This document shows positions 22,481 through 36,205 of a stretch of 64,000 nucleotides of DNA, piece after piece (positions within the stretch are counted from its first letter, which is position 1; each line of letters opens with the position of its first letter). The notes below the pieces were generated by a model that was not told the origin of the DNA, ran no database searches, and saw only the letters and a list, made by a program, of their open reading frames with translations. The stretch covers positions 24,068,619-24,132,618 of the forward strand of contig CM056550.1 in assembly GCA_029721515.1 (NCBI GenBank), given 5' to 3'. A program made the position numbers and the translations under genes. The DNA is from Synanceia verrucosa. Its lineage: Eukaryota; Chordata; Actinopteri; Perciformes; Synanceiidae.

Positions 22481-24203
22481 GAGTAAAAGAGAATACTAAT
22501 AATTGATGGTGCTGTGATGTCAGTTCAGTTCAGTATTGGTGTTATGACAGATAAGGATGTTTTATGGTCATTAAAAATGATTACCAAAAAAAATTGACAT
22601 TGAAATTGTGACATACTCGAAAGTAAAAGGAGCAGCAAACTCAAACAAAAAATCTTTTGGGCCAATCTTGTTGCTAAAATCTGGTTCTTACCTTTTTGGG
22701 AGCAGCGACATCAGGCTGATGCTTCTCTGAAGTCAAGGTCAAATGTCAAAGAGGACACTTGCTACCTCACACCGTCCTGTTGTAAAATTTTGACATACAC
22801 TTAGTGTGTGGTCACTGATGACAGAAAGGCTTCATATAATCCTGCACATAAACACGACAGCAGCTGCCAGCATCTCATTAATCTCATTCTTAATATATGG
22901 CAGCCTATCGGGATCAAACAGATAATTCACCATACCAGACTGACCACGTGGTGTGTCACTGCATGACTGTATACAGTAGTAGTAGTGTGTGTTTCTATTG
23001 GCTGTGTGTATTCTGATGTGGCTCATACATTAGGTGAATAGGAAACTCTAAATTTCATGTAGATGTGACTGTTAGCCTTTGACAATATGCTTTAAGAGCA
23101 ATAAGTAACCTGGCCTTTATGTTGGACAATTTTATAGCATCTTTGGTCTGTCTCTGTCAAATGAGCTACTGGGTGCAGTTGATTTATCTCACACAGATAT
23201 GATGTGGCAGAAATACGGCTCACTGATTTTCTCCTCAGTTTCTTTTCAGCTTCTACCACTTTCACCTACAGTAGCAACCATCATCAAAATCAAGTCAATT
23301 TTATTTGTCTAGCCTAATAGCACAAATCACATATTTGCCTCATTCTTTTACAATCTGTACTGTCCTTTTAAAGTACAACACACTCATCGACAAAGGAAAG
23401 AATCCCCACAAAAAAATCTTAACAGAAAATCGTCTGTTCCCAATCACCAGACTTTTTTTAGACAGTTTCTCTTTGAGGGGTTTCACTGGAAAAAAAGAGA
23501 TCAAAGAGAGTTAAAAATGTGCTGCTTTCTTACCTCCACATAATCCGTAACTTTACCGTTCAATAAGAAGAGGAACTTGTTGCATGGTTTTTAGATTTAG
23601 GCAGCATGCATTACTTTTGTTTGAACTTTCTTTGAACCTTCTTGAAGAAATACCTGTCCTGATCAAAGCTGTAGGTACTGGCTTGTTGATCGAAATAGTG
23701 GTAATGATAAGCTCAAATAACGGCATAATAATTTTGCGTAGCAGAGGAACATTGTTTATGTGTAAAATCATAGAAAACTGTTTTTCATTTGTCTAGTAAT
23801 GATCTAATGGACTGTAATATTCAATAAGCCAGTTGGATCAGTTGAGTAGCCTGCACTGGCAAATACTGTACCCTGCTCTGCCAAAGAGAGGTTGCAGGGC
23901 TGTCGGGTCCTGTGGACCCCCGAACACATCAGAGAAGGTGACAGCTGATTGGCTGCTTCACTCCTATCTGGCTTTCGCACCATCTTACTGTGACAAACGC
24001 ACACAGGTTTGTGTGTGTGTAGTCAAAATGAGCATGTTTGGCACTGTTTGTTTCCTATTGTTCTTGAAGCTGAAGCAGATGTGCATGTGTGCATGCATGA
24101 GTGTGTGCCTCAGATACCAGTGGTCTAATTAAAGCGCTGGCATGTCAGAAACATGCTCCCTCTTTGTTTAACATTGGACCTAATCTCCTGCTACAGAGTG
24201 ATA
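22481..24203 (+). other. intron 1 segment with LINE-tail-like fragment
   Basis: Bases 23288-23432 (aatcaagtcaattttatttg, agcacaaatcac, ttacaatctgtac) resemble a common fish LINE 3' end in minus orientation. An (AGT)n run lies at about 22975-22988. Open frames at 23553-23796 on both strands are short and unsupported. Confidence 0.45.
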
Positions 24204-24208
24204 TGTGT

Positions 24209-24249
<41 letters not shown>

Positions 24250-24270
24250 TGTGTGTGTGTATGTGTGTGT
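24204..24270 (+). repeat. (GT)n microsatellite, interrupted
   Basis: GT dinucleotide tract with single C and A interruptions, intronic. It creates artificial open frames on both strands. Confidence 0.95.
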
Positions 24271-24351
24271 GGTGATTGCTGTGAGGTGTCTGTAAGATGA
24301 ATGCCAAACCAGTACAGACATTTGTTGGGAACCCAGCCAAGCTGCCCAAAG

Positions 24352-24353
<2 letters not shown>

Positions 24354-24399
<46 letters not shown>
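24354..24399 (+). repeat. (GT)n microsatellite, pure
   Basis: About 23 uninterrupted GT units, 83 bp after the preceding GT tract, likely length-polymorphic. Within the intron 1 transcript it would be a (UG)n run. Confidence 0.95.
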
Positions 24400-24404
<5 letters not shown>

Positions 24405-27400
24405 CATGAATTACCAATCCTACTGGGGCTCCACAGCATCATGGGTTACCATCATTTTCATAGATATTTATGTGAAATATGCTAAATATTCTGCCTTTGA
24501 GTGTAAATCAGCATCACATGTAGTGAACTGAAACGTGTTCTGTTGCACCACATCTGTGCAACATGGGAAATCATTGCAGAGGATTTTCTTTCATGCACAC
24601 AGTTTGCACTAAGTGGGAAATGCAAAGGCTTTTTTATGCTTCTGTAAGTAGTGTTTTTAAGTGTTCAAGTTTAAATTCAGTAAGCAGTAAGTAATTCTTC
24701 TAATCCACACATAAACTCATTTATTGCCTTATTTTGGTTGACCAGTTCAGAAATGGACAGCAGATGTGCTGTAGTTTTATTATTTCACGGCTTGGTCTAT
24801 TAAAGTGTATGTCACTGCCCTCATGTCACACATGTACAACCACATGCTCATACGAAGCCTTGTGGTCCCATGTTCCCAGGACTGGGTGAGTCCATGGGAA
24901 ATAGAGACTAAAAATATGCACCCTCTTAACAGCTCCCACTCACTTACCTAACAGAGTGAATCACTGCATTATATGAGTGGAACATTTGCAAATGACCTTG
25001 TCATAGAGATCCAACGCACAAAATGCCACTCATGCTGTGGGATTATGTATGCAGACAGCACAGTTGTGTCTATATGTTACATATATAAACAGTGTGTACA
25101 GTGAGCATGACTCTGTTGCTCTGAGGGTCGTGGGTTGTGCTTTTGAACATTAATGGCTTGAATGCACCTGTGCGACTCTGCGTGTGCATTTATACTTCAT
25201 TGAGCCTTCAAGGTGAGTCATAATCTACTTCATTTTTGTTCTTTATGAGGCTTTCTAAGTTGGTTATTTCATTAATTTACTGACCAATTTATGAATTACA
25301 AACAAACAAATAGATACAACACCCCCCTCAGAATATCAGGGATTATTTCACTTGTTATCTTGATTAACTCATTGAGTGTCAGCCGTTTCATAAAACAAAA
25401 AGTGCCTTGTGACAGTGTTTTTGCCCATTTTGAGTCATATTTCAAGACCCACAGAATATTTGTTGTCTCTGAAAACACTGAATAGCTCAAATAAAAGAAG
25501 AGACTCTCTATTTCATCATGAAAAAAAGTTTCTTTTTACCTTGTTCCATTCTTGTTTTATCAGAGGTAGAGTAGAGGCCACTTTTACCAATCACTATCAC
25601 CTATCACTTTTTGTCCAGAATCTGTCCGTTTTGCTCTCCATTCGCGATTGTCTCCACTTCGTGCTTCGATCTCTGTGGTGTATACCATCTTTTTATGCTC
25701 CGACTACATCAATCTTTGCACGGCTCCCAAACGTAGGATTTCCTACACATAAAAACACGTTGCCATGGGACGTATGCAGGAAGGAAATGTTTCCTTTACT
25801 AACTGTAATTGGGGGATAAAAATAGTAGCGTATAAATGTAATCAATGTATTGTTTTTCTTCATTGACATTGTGTTGTCAGGCTTCACTCACCTCTGGCTC
25901 TCTCTAGACTTTCTTCACCCACCATTCAGTAAAATGTGTCTCTTTTGTCCATTTCTTTGCCTTCTCTGCACAAATTACAGCATAATTGAGCTGCAATTTG
26001 TGTGAAAAGGGTTCCAATTCGCGTTTTCACTGGATGTGCGGGGTTGCCTAGCAACACAACCGTAATTGTAGTCCACCTGTCGTTCAGTATTCATTTTGAC
26101 TGGCAAGCCTGAAAAGACATGTAGGTGTTGGCGTTTTGTATGGGGTGTCTTTGTAAACGATCTTCATCTGGATGTGTTTTGCACACTGACTAATCACTCT
26201 GTGAATAGATCCTATGTAGTGATTATTAGAAACATGATTATCAAGAATATGACTCATACATGTACTCCTCTACTGTCCAGTTTTTCCATGTCAGCCTTAG
26301 CACTTCTGTTGCTGTCGATGTAATGGAACAGTGACGACAGGTGTTGTGATGAGCAAATTCATCTTGCCCCAAGCGTCTGGAACGATGCCAAAAGACAAAG
26401 CCCATTCACAGCTGCTTTGTGTACAAATGCCTAAGGTCCACCTCTTCAACACATCTGGATTAGACCTACTCATTCGCGGACGTTTCCTCGATCGCAGACT
26501 AAAAAGAGCTGCAAAAGTTCACTGGTTCAGGTGGATTAATGGCCTGCAGGGGCCTTGGCTTTGCCATGTTTTAATTTAGTGAGGAAATTCTAAACAGAGG
26601 GCTGGAATATTTTCTTAAACCACCTTGCAATTGTGTGTGAATATTATGGATTCAACAGGCTTAGACTGTATACAGAGATGTGGGAAGAGTACAGTTAATG
26701 AACAAAAAAAACATTTCTTTGCCATGAAGCCTTTATAGTGTACTAGATATACAGTTGCTGGGAATCAAAAGTAGCTATATATAGAGAAGAGCATGCTGTA
26801 TTAAATCCCCTTGAGAAGATTGCTGACAAGAGCTTTAATCATATAATTAATGTAATGGAACAAGATCTCTTTACGCAATTCAAGTCAGAATGAAAACCTC
26901 TTCCAATCTTTAGAGCACCTGTTAATTGTGCAACAGTGTTTTATGTAATTTCTATGCTCCTGAAGAAAACCTTTCATATCGTTTTTTTTGTTTTTTTTTT
27001 AATTATTATTACAGATGAACTTTTTTACACTTCACAGTGCCAAAGCGTTACTTCCCATCATTTGTCAAAGCTCAGTGATGAAAGTGTTTGTCCCCGGTGT
27101 GAAACCAGAGCGCATCAAGAGAGGCAACACATCATTCAGATGGAGCTTGAAGGAAACAGGCTGAACAGGTTGCCAGTTTTATAGCTGCCTGTCAGCTCAG
27201 TGTCCACCTGGTTGGACTGTTAGCTGCTATCCAACATCCCACGTTGCCAGACTAGCATTAAGAAGACCTTTGTGGAAACACTGATAAAGAATCACCTTCA
27301 GCTAGTGGCAGCAACTTCTTTTTTTACTTCATGACAATTGTACACATTGGCTCTGTGATTCTAAACTATTGCATAAGACCTAAAAGGGTTACACGTGTGG

Positions 27401-29642
27401 CTTTTTGGCCATTATGAGCATAACAACATCAACCAGGGTTCAATCAGGGACAGGTAAAGAACCATACAGGCTGACAAATGACTAATTCCTGATTTCTGTA
27501 GGCAGCCATGTGGCGACCATTATGCTATAACTAAAAATGAGTCCCTTGATAGAGTAGTTTATGCAGTTGACAGGTCATTTCCATGCAGCTGTCTCAGGTC
27601 ATAAAGTAAAGGATGTGGAGCACGCAGTTGACAGGGAAAGTTGATTGTTATACCAAGAGATGAGACTCGCAGGCAGTTGGACTTTATTGTATCTCCTCAT
27701 TTGTCTGGTGACACAACTCATCAGCTGAAATCCTTTTAACAGGATGCGAACACAGGATGTCATATGACTGACTCAATACTTTGGACACTTGCAGAGTTGT
27801 GATAATAGGATTCACATGCTGAAGCTTTAATAGGATGGATGGATGGCTTTTTTTATATCATCAAACAATTTACTAATGGCTGCAGTCTTTTTATTTTACC
27901 ACAGTGCAGTTTGAAACATTGGGTGTGATTTCTTTCACAGTATTTACATAAAGACAGCAGGAAATGGCTCAATGATTTTTAACATATTACTGTGAATAAG
28001 AAGCTGCCTCTTGCTTTTTACAGGTCAAACAAACACATCCTCCTGTCGTGCCTTGTGCTGATTTGTTTCTGTTGTCGACTTCATAAGGGAGCGTCAGGTC
28101 AGAGAAAGAGAGCAGCATTTACGACCTTTGCTGTATGTTCTTATGCTCTCATGTCTTTCCTCATCATGGACCAACAGCCAAACGGGCTGATGAGTGCTGG
28201 TATCTAAAAAGCTGCCGAGGCCAGATAGCTCCTGTATTAAGATGACAGCAGAGCAGATACTGTTACTGCTGATAAAGGTGCTGTATTTTAAGTACACAGT
28301 ACATAGAGATCCTACTGCCAGCTCACTTGGATTTATCTCTGACCACAGGTAGACTGAGCTAATGACTCCTGCATGAAAAATACCACCAGTACATTAAAAA
28401 AAGATGATATACAATACAATAAATTATGACGTGATATTGCAGTACTGGAGTGCAAAACAAATTCACTTTTTTGAATGGCATGTACAGATGCAAATCTTTG
28501 TGCACCTTTTGCAAGTAGGACTTATAGTGTGTCCGTCCCTCTTTATGATTTGCTCATTATCACACTCCATTAGGTCCTATTTTCTTTATGAGCGTAGAAC
28601 AGTAATTTATCCTTGTCGTGAATTTATTTGTTTTTGTTTTTTGCTCATTCAGTCATGATGACTACTGTTTAATTTCTTTCATCCAGCCCAGTCGTGCCTC
28701 TTGATTCCTTTATTTCCTTCTGTTCTGATTATTATCTCACCTGCACAAATTTCATTATTTTATATGAAATTAAACAAACAGTTACTTAGATTGAATGCTC
28801 ATCATTTGGACATTTGGAAAGTGACTCATAAAACAGATTTATCAGGCTCATTTCACACAGTCACAGTAAAGGATGAAATAGCAGTCTGAGTTTGTGGCGT
28901 TCTGGAGTGCCAAAACTTCGAACTAAGTGTTTTTTATAAATAAAATGCATAAATTCTGACACAACAGTTTCACTCCAGTTTACCATCCAGTACATCACAG
29001 TTAAACAGGCCATTTTGAAGGATGTTGTCGTACGCTACTTTGCATTACACAGATGAAAATTAAAAAATATCTTAGACTGAACAAATATCCTTGTATCGTG
29101 GTGAGGAGTTTTCACTCTAACTCAGAGCTCAATGTACCTTCAGCTGCAGGTGCTGCAGCTTGCTCTCTAGAGGACCAAAAACTCAAACCATTGAAGAGGA
29201 CTGAACTGTTCCCAGCTGCCCACTCAGGTGGCAGACAGGCTGAGGAGCTCTGGCTACGATACAGAGTGCCAACAGAAACCAGCAGCTGCTGGCCGGCTGG
29301 CCAGCAACCTGTTCAGAGTTGTTCTGTAATGGAGCTGTCAGGTGCCAACTCCACTGTAGCTGACCACATGAAGATGAGTGAATGCAGCATCTCCAGCGGT
29401 GGAGGGTTGACACAAAACCTAGTGCCATTAGCGTGCAATGAAAAAAAGATAATTATATATTAATTAATTGAAATGATGACAAAAATGATTTGACGTTTTT
29501 AAAATCAGGTTAAAGTTAAAACGCAATTACTTTAAAATCAAATTGGAAAAAAAAAATATTTTCAAGCTGCTCAGAGATTTTCTATTAAATTATTTTTTTT
29601 TTTTCCAGAGCTTTGAACCCCTTCTCACTGACTGTTTATTTT
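24400..29642 (+). other. intron 1 segment, no gene
   Basis: Mostly unique noncoding sequence. Bases 25300-26600 are less AT-rich and contain frames such as 25409-25819 (136 codons) and 26331-26579. Their translations show no domain, transposase motif or splice structure. This may be an old, unrecognised DNA element. A (GGAT)n run occurs at about 27835-27847. Blocks near 28010-28240 are repeat-free. Confidence 0.4.
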
Positions 29643-29723
29643 ATTGAACCTTTATTTATCCAGGTAGGTCAATTGAAAACCAGCTCTCATTTTCAATGAT
29701 GACCTGGCTGAGAGGGAGCACAG
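29643..29723. repeat. short interspersed repeat with imperfect inverted arms
   Basis: ccaggtaggtcaattgaaaa and ttttcaatgatgacctgg form imperfect inverted arms, flanked by tttatttat and ctgagaggga. This resembles a dispersed fish repeat (caggtaagtc...gacctggc type). No coding content. Confidence 0.5.
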
Positions 29724-31724
29724 ATGACAGATATAAAAAAACACATTTTAGTAGCTATTTTGAAGCCACTCAAGTTTGGTAAAAAAAAAACAAAATAAAA
29801 AAAAAATAGTAAAAGCCTAATGTGTATGTATAATAATCAACATTGATACTGAAATCTACGTTTATGTCTAGTTGTGTCACAAGAATTTATAGGAAGGCCT
29901 CCAGCAATGACTAAACTGACTTTTGTCTCTTTTTTTTTTTTTTACATCCATTTCATCCCTGAATAGAGGGACCTTGTCGATACAAACCACCTCAAAGTGA
30001 GATAGTCGGCCCACTCCTCCCTCTGACTGACCCTGTCTGCTGTCTGCACATCAATACTGCTCTGTGATGGCAGAACATTTACCGACCAAAGACTCTAGAT
30101 GCAAGAGTAACAGTCTGAGATCTCATCCAGCCGCTGTCTGAAGGAACTTTTTATAAAAGAGACAGCCAGAGAGCAGCAGCACATTTCTGTTTTGACCTGG
30201 GGCTTCATTTGAGACAGTAAAACAATCAATATATGAAAAAAGTGATGAAAAAAATACAATTCAATCACTAGAAGAAATGTTGAGAAATCCAATGAACCAA
30301 AAACTATCATGTTTGACACTGAATGTACAGGACACAGCCTCCTGGATGAAAGTCTAGTGTTGTCTGGACGCATACATCTGCATCTTCTCCCTTTTCACTC
30401 TTTAAAATATGTTGCTTGCTTTGACCAAATGCAAAAATGTCCATATTCAACATACATCTAATTTGCAGAAACATACACTAGTGACATTGGAACCTGGGGT
30501 CTGGGCTGAAAAAATCATGTGTACCTGCATTTATAGATAAGTAGTAGTTTCTCAATCAGTCAATCAACCGGAAACTGAATTTCTTCCTCTGGACAGTTGG
30601 ACAAAAAAAGCAATTTGAATACAGATTTATGTTTCCATAAAATGTAATCCTGTCTCTTTCCTTCAGAACACATTTGCTGTTGCATAAATACATGAACATA
30701 ATATCTGGGAGACAGGGTTGTTTTTTTCTTACACCTGGCGCGGTTGAAACCCACTTATGTCCCTGTCCACTGCCAGATTTTAGTAAAACATCACTCCAAT
30801 AATCATGGTGAGTGGCTGCAGCTTTGAAGTCCATGCCGCTGGTCAGAGGCTGATGAATTCCAGTGAACACATTTCCCTTCCCCTTTCATCTTTCCACCAG
30901 TCAAATTGAATTTTAGGAACGGCTAATATTTTTGCAAGTGACGGTTTCTATTTGGTTGATGGGGGTTGCATTCAGCCAGGCGGAGGATAAAATGCCCAGC
31001 GCCGTGAGGACTTAATTGCTGCCATTATCATAGAAACGGCACCAAAATAAAGAATTCAGTTCGACTTTGGGTGATATTTCCACATTCAGAGCAGAGCTTG
31101 TGCTATAGCTGCAGATTGATTTATGCTGTCAGTCTGCTCCAATCACTCAGCCATTACAGGTATTAAGGCTACGTGCTGCTCACACAAAGAAACACGTCGC
31201 TTTGTGTACCCCGGGAACCATCATTTATTATCTGATAAATAGAGACGAGCTGGAACAAGATACTTATCTGCTGATTACACTGTGCCAGAGAAAGGCCACT
31301 GTTTTAGCTAATGCACATTTTAATGCTGGATTATTGTAGAAAAAAATGTGGTATGATGTCCCTTTAATTTAAGCCCTTTAAATGGGATGACATATAGAAA
31401 GTCACACATGCTGACAGTGAACACTCTGGTCGAAGGATGTAGATAAATCCAAGAGATGAGCACATTTTGTCTGCCTTTGAAGTCTCTCTGTTTGGTACAA
31501 TGAAATATCAAGCACTGTAATGGTAGTGCACATAAAATTGCAGTTTGAATCACACTAAAGAAAAAGACCACTCTGCTGTGAATGGCACCATGCTGCGCTG
31601 TTGCCCCCCTGTGGAGACTTTAACAACATACATATTGGGTGAAATGTCTCATGTGGGGACCATTTTGCTTCTGTTTCACATAAATTGTCAACACTTCTGA
31701 TTAATGGCCTGTTTCTTTCTCCAG
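29724..31724 (+). other. intron 1, last segment
   Basis: Noncoding up to the acceptor at 31721-31724 (ccag, preceded by tgtttctttct). Bases 30960-31060 contain cttaattgctgccattatca in a repeat-free block and may be regulatory; this is unproven. Minus-strand frames at 30556-30870 have no recognisable domain. Confidence 0.5.
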
Positions 31725-32009
31725 ATATGAAGCGTCCAAAGAGCCCCGACTGGCTGGACAGCAGCCCTCCTCCCAAGAGCCAGGAGGGACAGCAGCAGCA
31801 GGAGGAGGATGAGGCGGAGGATGAGGAGGAGGAGAGGAGGGTGAAGATGGTGCACAGGGTGAAGCGAGAGCGCCGCCAAGGCAGCAGCAGTGCCACGATG
31901 TGCCAGGTGTGCAACATACAGCTGAACTCCAGTGCCCAGGCCCAGATCCACTACAGAGGGAAGACACACCAGAGGAGGTTGCGGCGGCTGACAAAGGCTG
32001 TCAGCTCAG
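31725..32009 (+). CDS. znf385c: znf385c exon 2, zinc finger 1
   Basis: The exon is 285 nt, with acceptor ccag before 31725 and donor gtaggc after 32009. It begins with the last two bases of an Asn codon, then MKRPKSPDWLDSSPPPKSQE. A Q4 run and an acidic E/D stretch follow, then basic VHRVKRERR, and MCQVCNIQLNSSAQAQIHYR with the rest of finger 1 ending KTHQRRLRRLTK. The finger closely resembles the N-terminal finger of long ZNF385B. The exon ends in phase 1 (TCA G) and joins GT at 57165 to make Gly. The acidic tract is a CAG/GAG repeat and may vary in length. Confidence 0.88.
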
Positions 32010-33859
32010 GTAGGCGTGAACCATATTTTCACTTATAACACTTATTACACTTGTGCCACCAGCTGACTTACTGTAGATTATCATTTAGTGTAACGTCAGG
32101 CTGGTCCTCAGTAGCTACAAGAACAGAAACACAGATCATCAGCTGTATTTTATCTCAAATTTAAAACTGCTGTTTACCAGATCCCAGGACTGACACTCTG
32201 GGCGCCTCTTTAAAGAGCCATTATTTTAAATATATACTGGCAGAAATGGAATACAATATTAATAATATAATATTAAGTACTGCATGATATGTCAGAGTAT
32301 AATCACTAATGTTTGCTTAGAATGAGGCCGTATGTACGTAGGGAGCAGGTCCTCTTCCACAGGGCTCACTTTGGTGCTTTGTATGAATTTAAGCATTTGT
32401 TTTTGGAGTTGTCTGTAATTGTTGCTGTTTGTGTGTGCTTGTGGTACCGTTTGAGTTTTGTAAAAATCCAATGCAACCAGCTTTGCTGCATATTCTGCAT
32501 TAACAAAGTGTATATTGTCACTTGTTGTTGGTGCCTACATTTTAATTACTGAGGCCATAGTGAGCAGTGTTGTACTGAACTGCATAATATTGAAATATGT
32601 TTCCGGTGGGGTGCAGAGTTCAACACCACTGCAAACTACAACCTCAACAGTAACTCTATAGTTGAACTGAGATGTATTTGATATAATCAAAACTTAACAT
32701 TGTTATCTACCAACAGTCTTACCATCAGTGCATGAAATTTGATCTGTTGACATGTGAGCTTGGTTGCTGTCACACTTGATTGAGTTGATGAATTAGACTG
32801 TGTGGCACAGTTGAAATCTGTAGAAAAAGTCTAGCCAGGAATCAACTTTCATACTTTACTTTATAATCAGGTTTTGAGTCTGTCGTTTGCAAAGCTGTCA
32901 AATTCTGAACTTTGAAATGAATTTGATATCACATGAGAAGTGTGAGACTTTGCAGACAATCACCATTTTAATTGACATTTAAAGGCAAATTAAGACAACT
33001 TACAGAGACAGAAAGAGGTCAGGCAGTCCCAAATGAATGCATATTTTGACTTGTCATGACAGGGAAAGCACAGGTGTAACTAATAACATTATGATGTCTC
33101 CATTACATACAAGTGTCCCAGTAAACCATTTCCAGGGAGTCATCCTGTGCAGAACTGGAGCATCTAAATGGAACAGATCCACTTTGTTTAATGCACCTGT
33201 CCTTTTAATCTGATGACGTCAAAATGCTTCAAACACTGTGACGTTATATAATAAAGCACTTATTGCTAGAGAGGAGCAACACTAGACCTCATCCAACACT
33301 GACTGCAGGACTCATAAGCTGCCTCCAAATGGCCACAGTGTAATCAACTCTTCTGAACAAAGAAAGAACATTATGAACTTCTTCAAATTGATATTTACTG
33401 CAGGGTTGTTGTATTGTCAGTGCTTCTATTATTTTGTCTGTGTTTTAATCAGTTTTTCCTCCACAGAGGCTCTGTTTACAAGCACTAGAAACATATGCTG
33501 CTCTGTTTCTGCATCACTGGGTCTGGCTTTTACAGTGCTATCTGTTTTCTGCTCCATCGACAAGAACATTTTACAAGTAAATGCTGCATAAAAAAAGCAA
33601 ATATGTAAAGTCGAGAGCCACCACAACCTGTCAGAATAGCTTTGCTTCTCCGCTGTACTAACCATGCAACTTCTGAAAATACACTTTCCAGTAGAAGGTC
33701 TGCTGTTTGATGTTGAAGACCTGGTACCTAACACACCTTGTTTTTCAATTAATCATATTTGAATAGCATTCATTTTTAATCCACATTAATTGTGTTTCAT
33801 TTTGCATGATATATATACACAGTATATATATATTATGCATTGCATGTGTTAACACCTTC
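32010..33859 (+). other. znf385c intron 2, first segment
   Basis: AT-rich noncoding sequence. Frames at 33373-33591 and 33429-33734 overlap on opposite strands and show no recognisable protein. Confidence 0.5.
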
Positions 33860-34190
33860 AACAGTCACTGGTGTTGTTCTATTAAACACGCTGTGCAATA
33901 TAATTTATTTATTCTGTACTTAGTCTATCATCCGGTGCAATACATTTGTACACTCCCTTTTTATATATTCATTATTTATCCTCGTCATAAATTCATCTTC
34001 ATTGTCATATTTATATATAAGGCAATTTTTTATACTTACTTTGTATTTACATTCTAAGATTTATATGCTTATTTTTCATATTTATTTCTTATTTTTATGC
34101 TTATTTTATTCTTGTACACTGAAAAGGGAGAAACTCTACAATTACATTGTACAGTGGTATAATGACAATAAAGGCAATTATATTCTAGTT
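33860..34190 (+). repeat. LINE 3'-end relic
   Basis: AT-rich region ending in attgtacagtggtataatga and caataaaggcaatt. This is a LINE-like 3' end in plus orientation, related in form to the minus-strand copies at 22203-22480 and 59760-59990. There is no coding part. Confidence 0.5.
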
Positions 34191-34603
34191 TTATTAACAC
34201 AGCTTGAAACAACTTAACAACATTTTGTCTCTTAGTTTTAAACAATCATTTATCCACAATCAACCATCGTATCGGTATGTAAGGGTTGAATTATGCTCTG
34301 CATCACCTCCAGTTGGAGACTATAGATGTGGATATTTGGTGACTGTGGAAGCTCCTAAACTGCTCAGGAACCCTCGATCAGCAAAACGTGAACATCAGAG
34401 CAGCCACAGTGAACTATGAGGGGGATTGACAGAGTAGAGTGATTATTAGTCAGACATTGGATGTTTTTAACACAAAAGCTGCATCGTCGCTCACAGACAG
34501 AGTGGCTCGGTGTGGACCAACCACTGAGGAGCATCAACTGGTCTGTTAGAGGTCTGCCGAGACTCAGAGGCTCTGTAGCCTCCAATGAGACGAGACGCAC
34601 ATC

Positions 34604-34686
34604 GGTTAATTGCGTTAAATTTTTGAATCAGATTAGTTATGATGATGGATTAATCCGCTTTAACGCATTGATTTCGACTGCCCTGT
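34604..34686 (-). repeat. DNA-element terminus (cagtcgaaatcaatgcgtt type)
   Basis: Read on the minus strand: gggcagtcgaaatcaatgcg, then ttaaagcggattaatcc and further TTAA-rich sequence. A related end, ggggctgtcagcggtaacgc, lies at 48522-48557. Such gggctgtc...taacgcattaat sequences are termini of a dispersed vertebrate DNA element. Only one end can be defined here. Confidence 0.45.
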
Positions 34687-36009
34687 TTCTTTTATTTCAA
34701 ATCTACATGTTGTGGAAAGAAGATCAGGAGGTTCCAGTCTCTTTTGAGAGTTCTGGCTAAAGGTTTCTGAAAGGAATATAAACCATGCATTATCTTGACA
34801 ACACGCATCTCCCTCAGTCTAACAACTATCCAACACTGTAAACATTTTTAAAGATTACAAATATTCACTGAATATCTTTCTTATAATTAATGTTTATTCT
34901 TGATCCTGAGTATATGGTATAAACTCAAAAGTTCACATTTAGGTGACGATGGATCATTGACCTTGAGATGCAGTTGAAAGCTCTGACAGATGTAAATACA
35001 TCATTGAAATTTCAGACACATTATTGGAGTAGTGAAGTTTATAGTATTGAGGACACCTGGAGGGCTGAGAAGCCCTTCATGCTCTGACCAATAAGAGCAG
35101 CCGTTACTTCCCATAAGATGTGTAGAATATCTTTGAAAAGTAGAAGTGAAAATAATATATAGCCCCTCGCCAATTCCAAGTATTTTCTGCACACCTGTTT
35201 TGACGATGCCGCACCATTAATCACTTTCACTCACTGCCACCTGTGTCACTCTGCCGTGCTGACCCACTTGATCAATCAGCGCTCAGACAAAATAAGCCTA
35301 TAAGCCTCTAATGAACAACTGGCCAATAAGATGCCACTTTTTAATGTTGATTTATGAGGCTGTCTCTCTCTGTGTTGGCATGCCGTACATATTTAGCTGC
35401 TCCAATCTAACGCAGCACATGAAATAAAATTAATAATATAACCATTGTTTAATTTCTCACTTCGGCTTCATTTTGTTATCATCAGAATGTTATTGACTTC
35501 TTCTGTGTCGGATAATAGCCTTTGCAGATCATCATTCATACTTAAAAGTGTGAGACTGATCCAGCGCACAGGAACAGAGGTAGTGTGTGTTTATCTAGCT
35601 ACCTGTTGTGTTTTTGACTTTTCAGTATCTGAGCTCTGACGTTAGCTACAGTAACTGATATGGATATCTGAGTCAATGGCTGATTTTTCTCCAGCACACA
35701 TGGAGACACATGATGAAATATTGTTCATGGCGGACAGGACCTTTCAAATGTCTTTCATTCATTTACAATGAATTTTTGAACTTTTTCCCCCAATTGTTTT
35801 AGATAATAGAATATAGAAAAATAGCAATAATATAATCTTGTTGCTGTACATCAACTGTAAAATAAAATAATTAGTTCAACTAAATGTATTCTAAACATTA
35901 GTATTATTTCTTCTTCAATCTCTCCCTTCCAGGTTGACATCATAAATGTTTTTTTTAGCCTTATCCCCCTTGATGCATGAATTTATTTACAATTATATAT
36001 AAAATCACA
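34687..36009 (+). other. intron 2 segment, candidate regulatory block
   Basis: No gene. Bases 35220-35420 are repeat-free with dense motifs (ttgatcaatcagcg, ataagcctataagcctctaatga, ggccaataag). The composition differs from the neutral AT-rich flanks and would suit a conserved noncoding element. Not verifiable here. Confidence 0.35.
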
Positions 36010-36205
36010 TAGGGCCACGGGGGGGCTGGAGCCTATCCCAGCTAGCTTAAGGCGAAAAGCAGGGTACACCCTGGATCGCCAGTTTATCGCAGGGCACATA
36101 GAGACAGACAACCACTCACACTCACACCTACGCGCAATTTAAATTAGCCAATTAACCTAATCCCCATGCATGTTTTTGGATGGTGGGAGGAAGTCAGAGT
36201 ACCTG
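36010..36205 (-). mobile_element. SINE-like element, GGCGGCACGG family, truncated
   Basis: Read on the minus strand: ccaggtactctgacttcctc, accatccaaaaacatgcatg, then the gtgtgagtgtgagtgg segment, and gctgggataggctccagccc near the tail. The GC-rich head with Pol III boxes is missing and the GGAT tail is lost. Confidence 0.85.

Noticed and set aside
24204..24399. Tandem GT tracts as a CRISPR-like or regulatory array
   Set aside because: Simple dinucleotide microsatellites in a vertebrate intron; no repeat-spacer structure.
25296..26579. Possible transposase or captured gene in intron 1
   Set aside because: Frames on both strands are short, overlapping and without transposase or other motifs; no terminal repeats found.
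31555..31994. Minus-strand frames of 93-120 codons opposite exon 2
   Set aside because: Antisense shadows of the GC-rich coding exon, with Ser/Pro/Leu low complexity.
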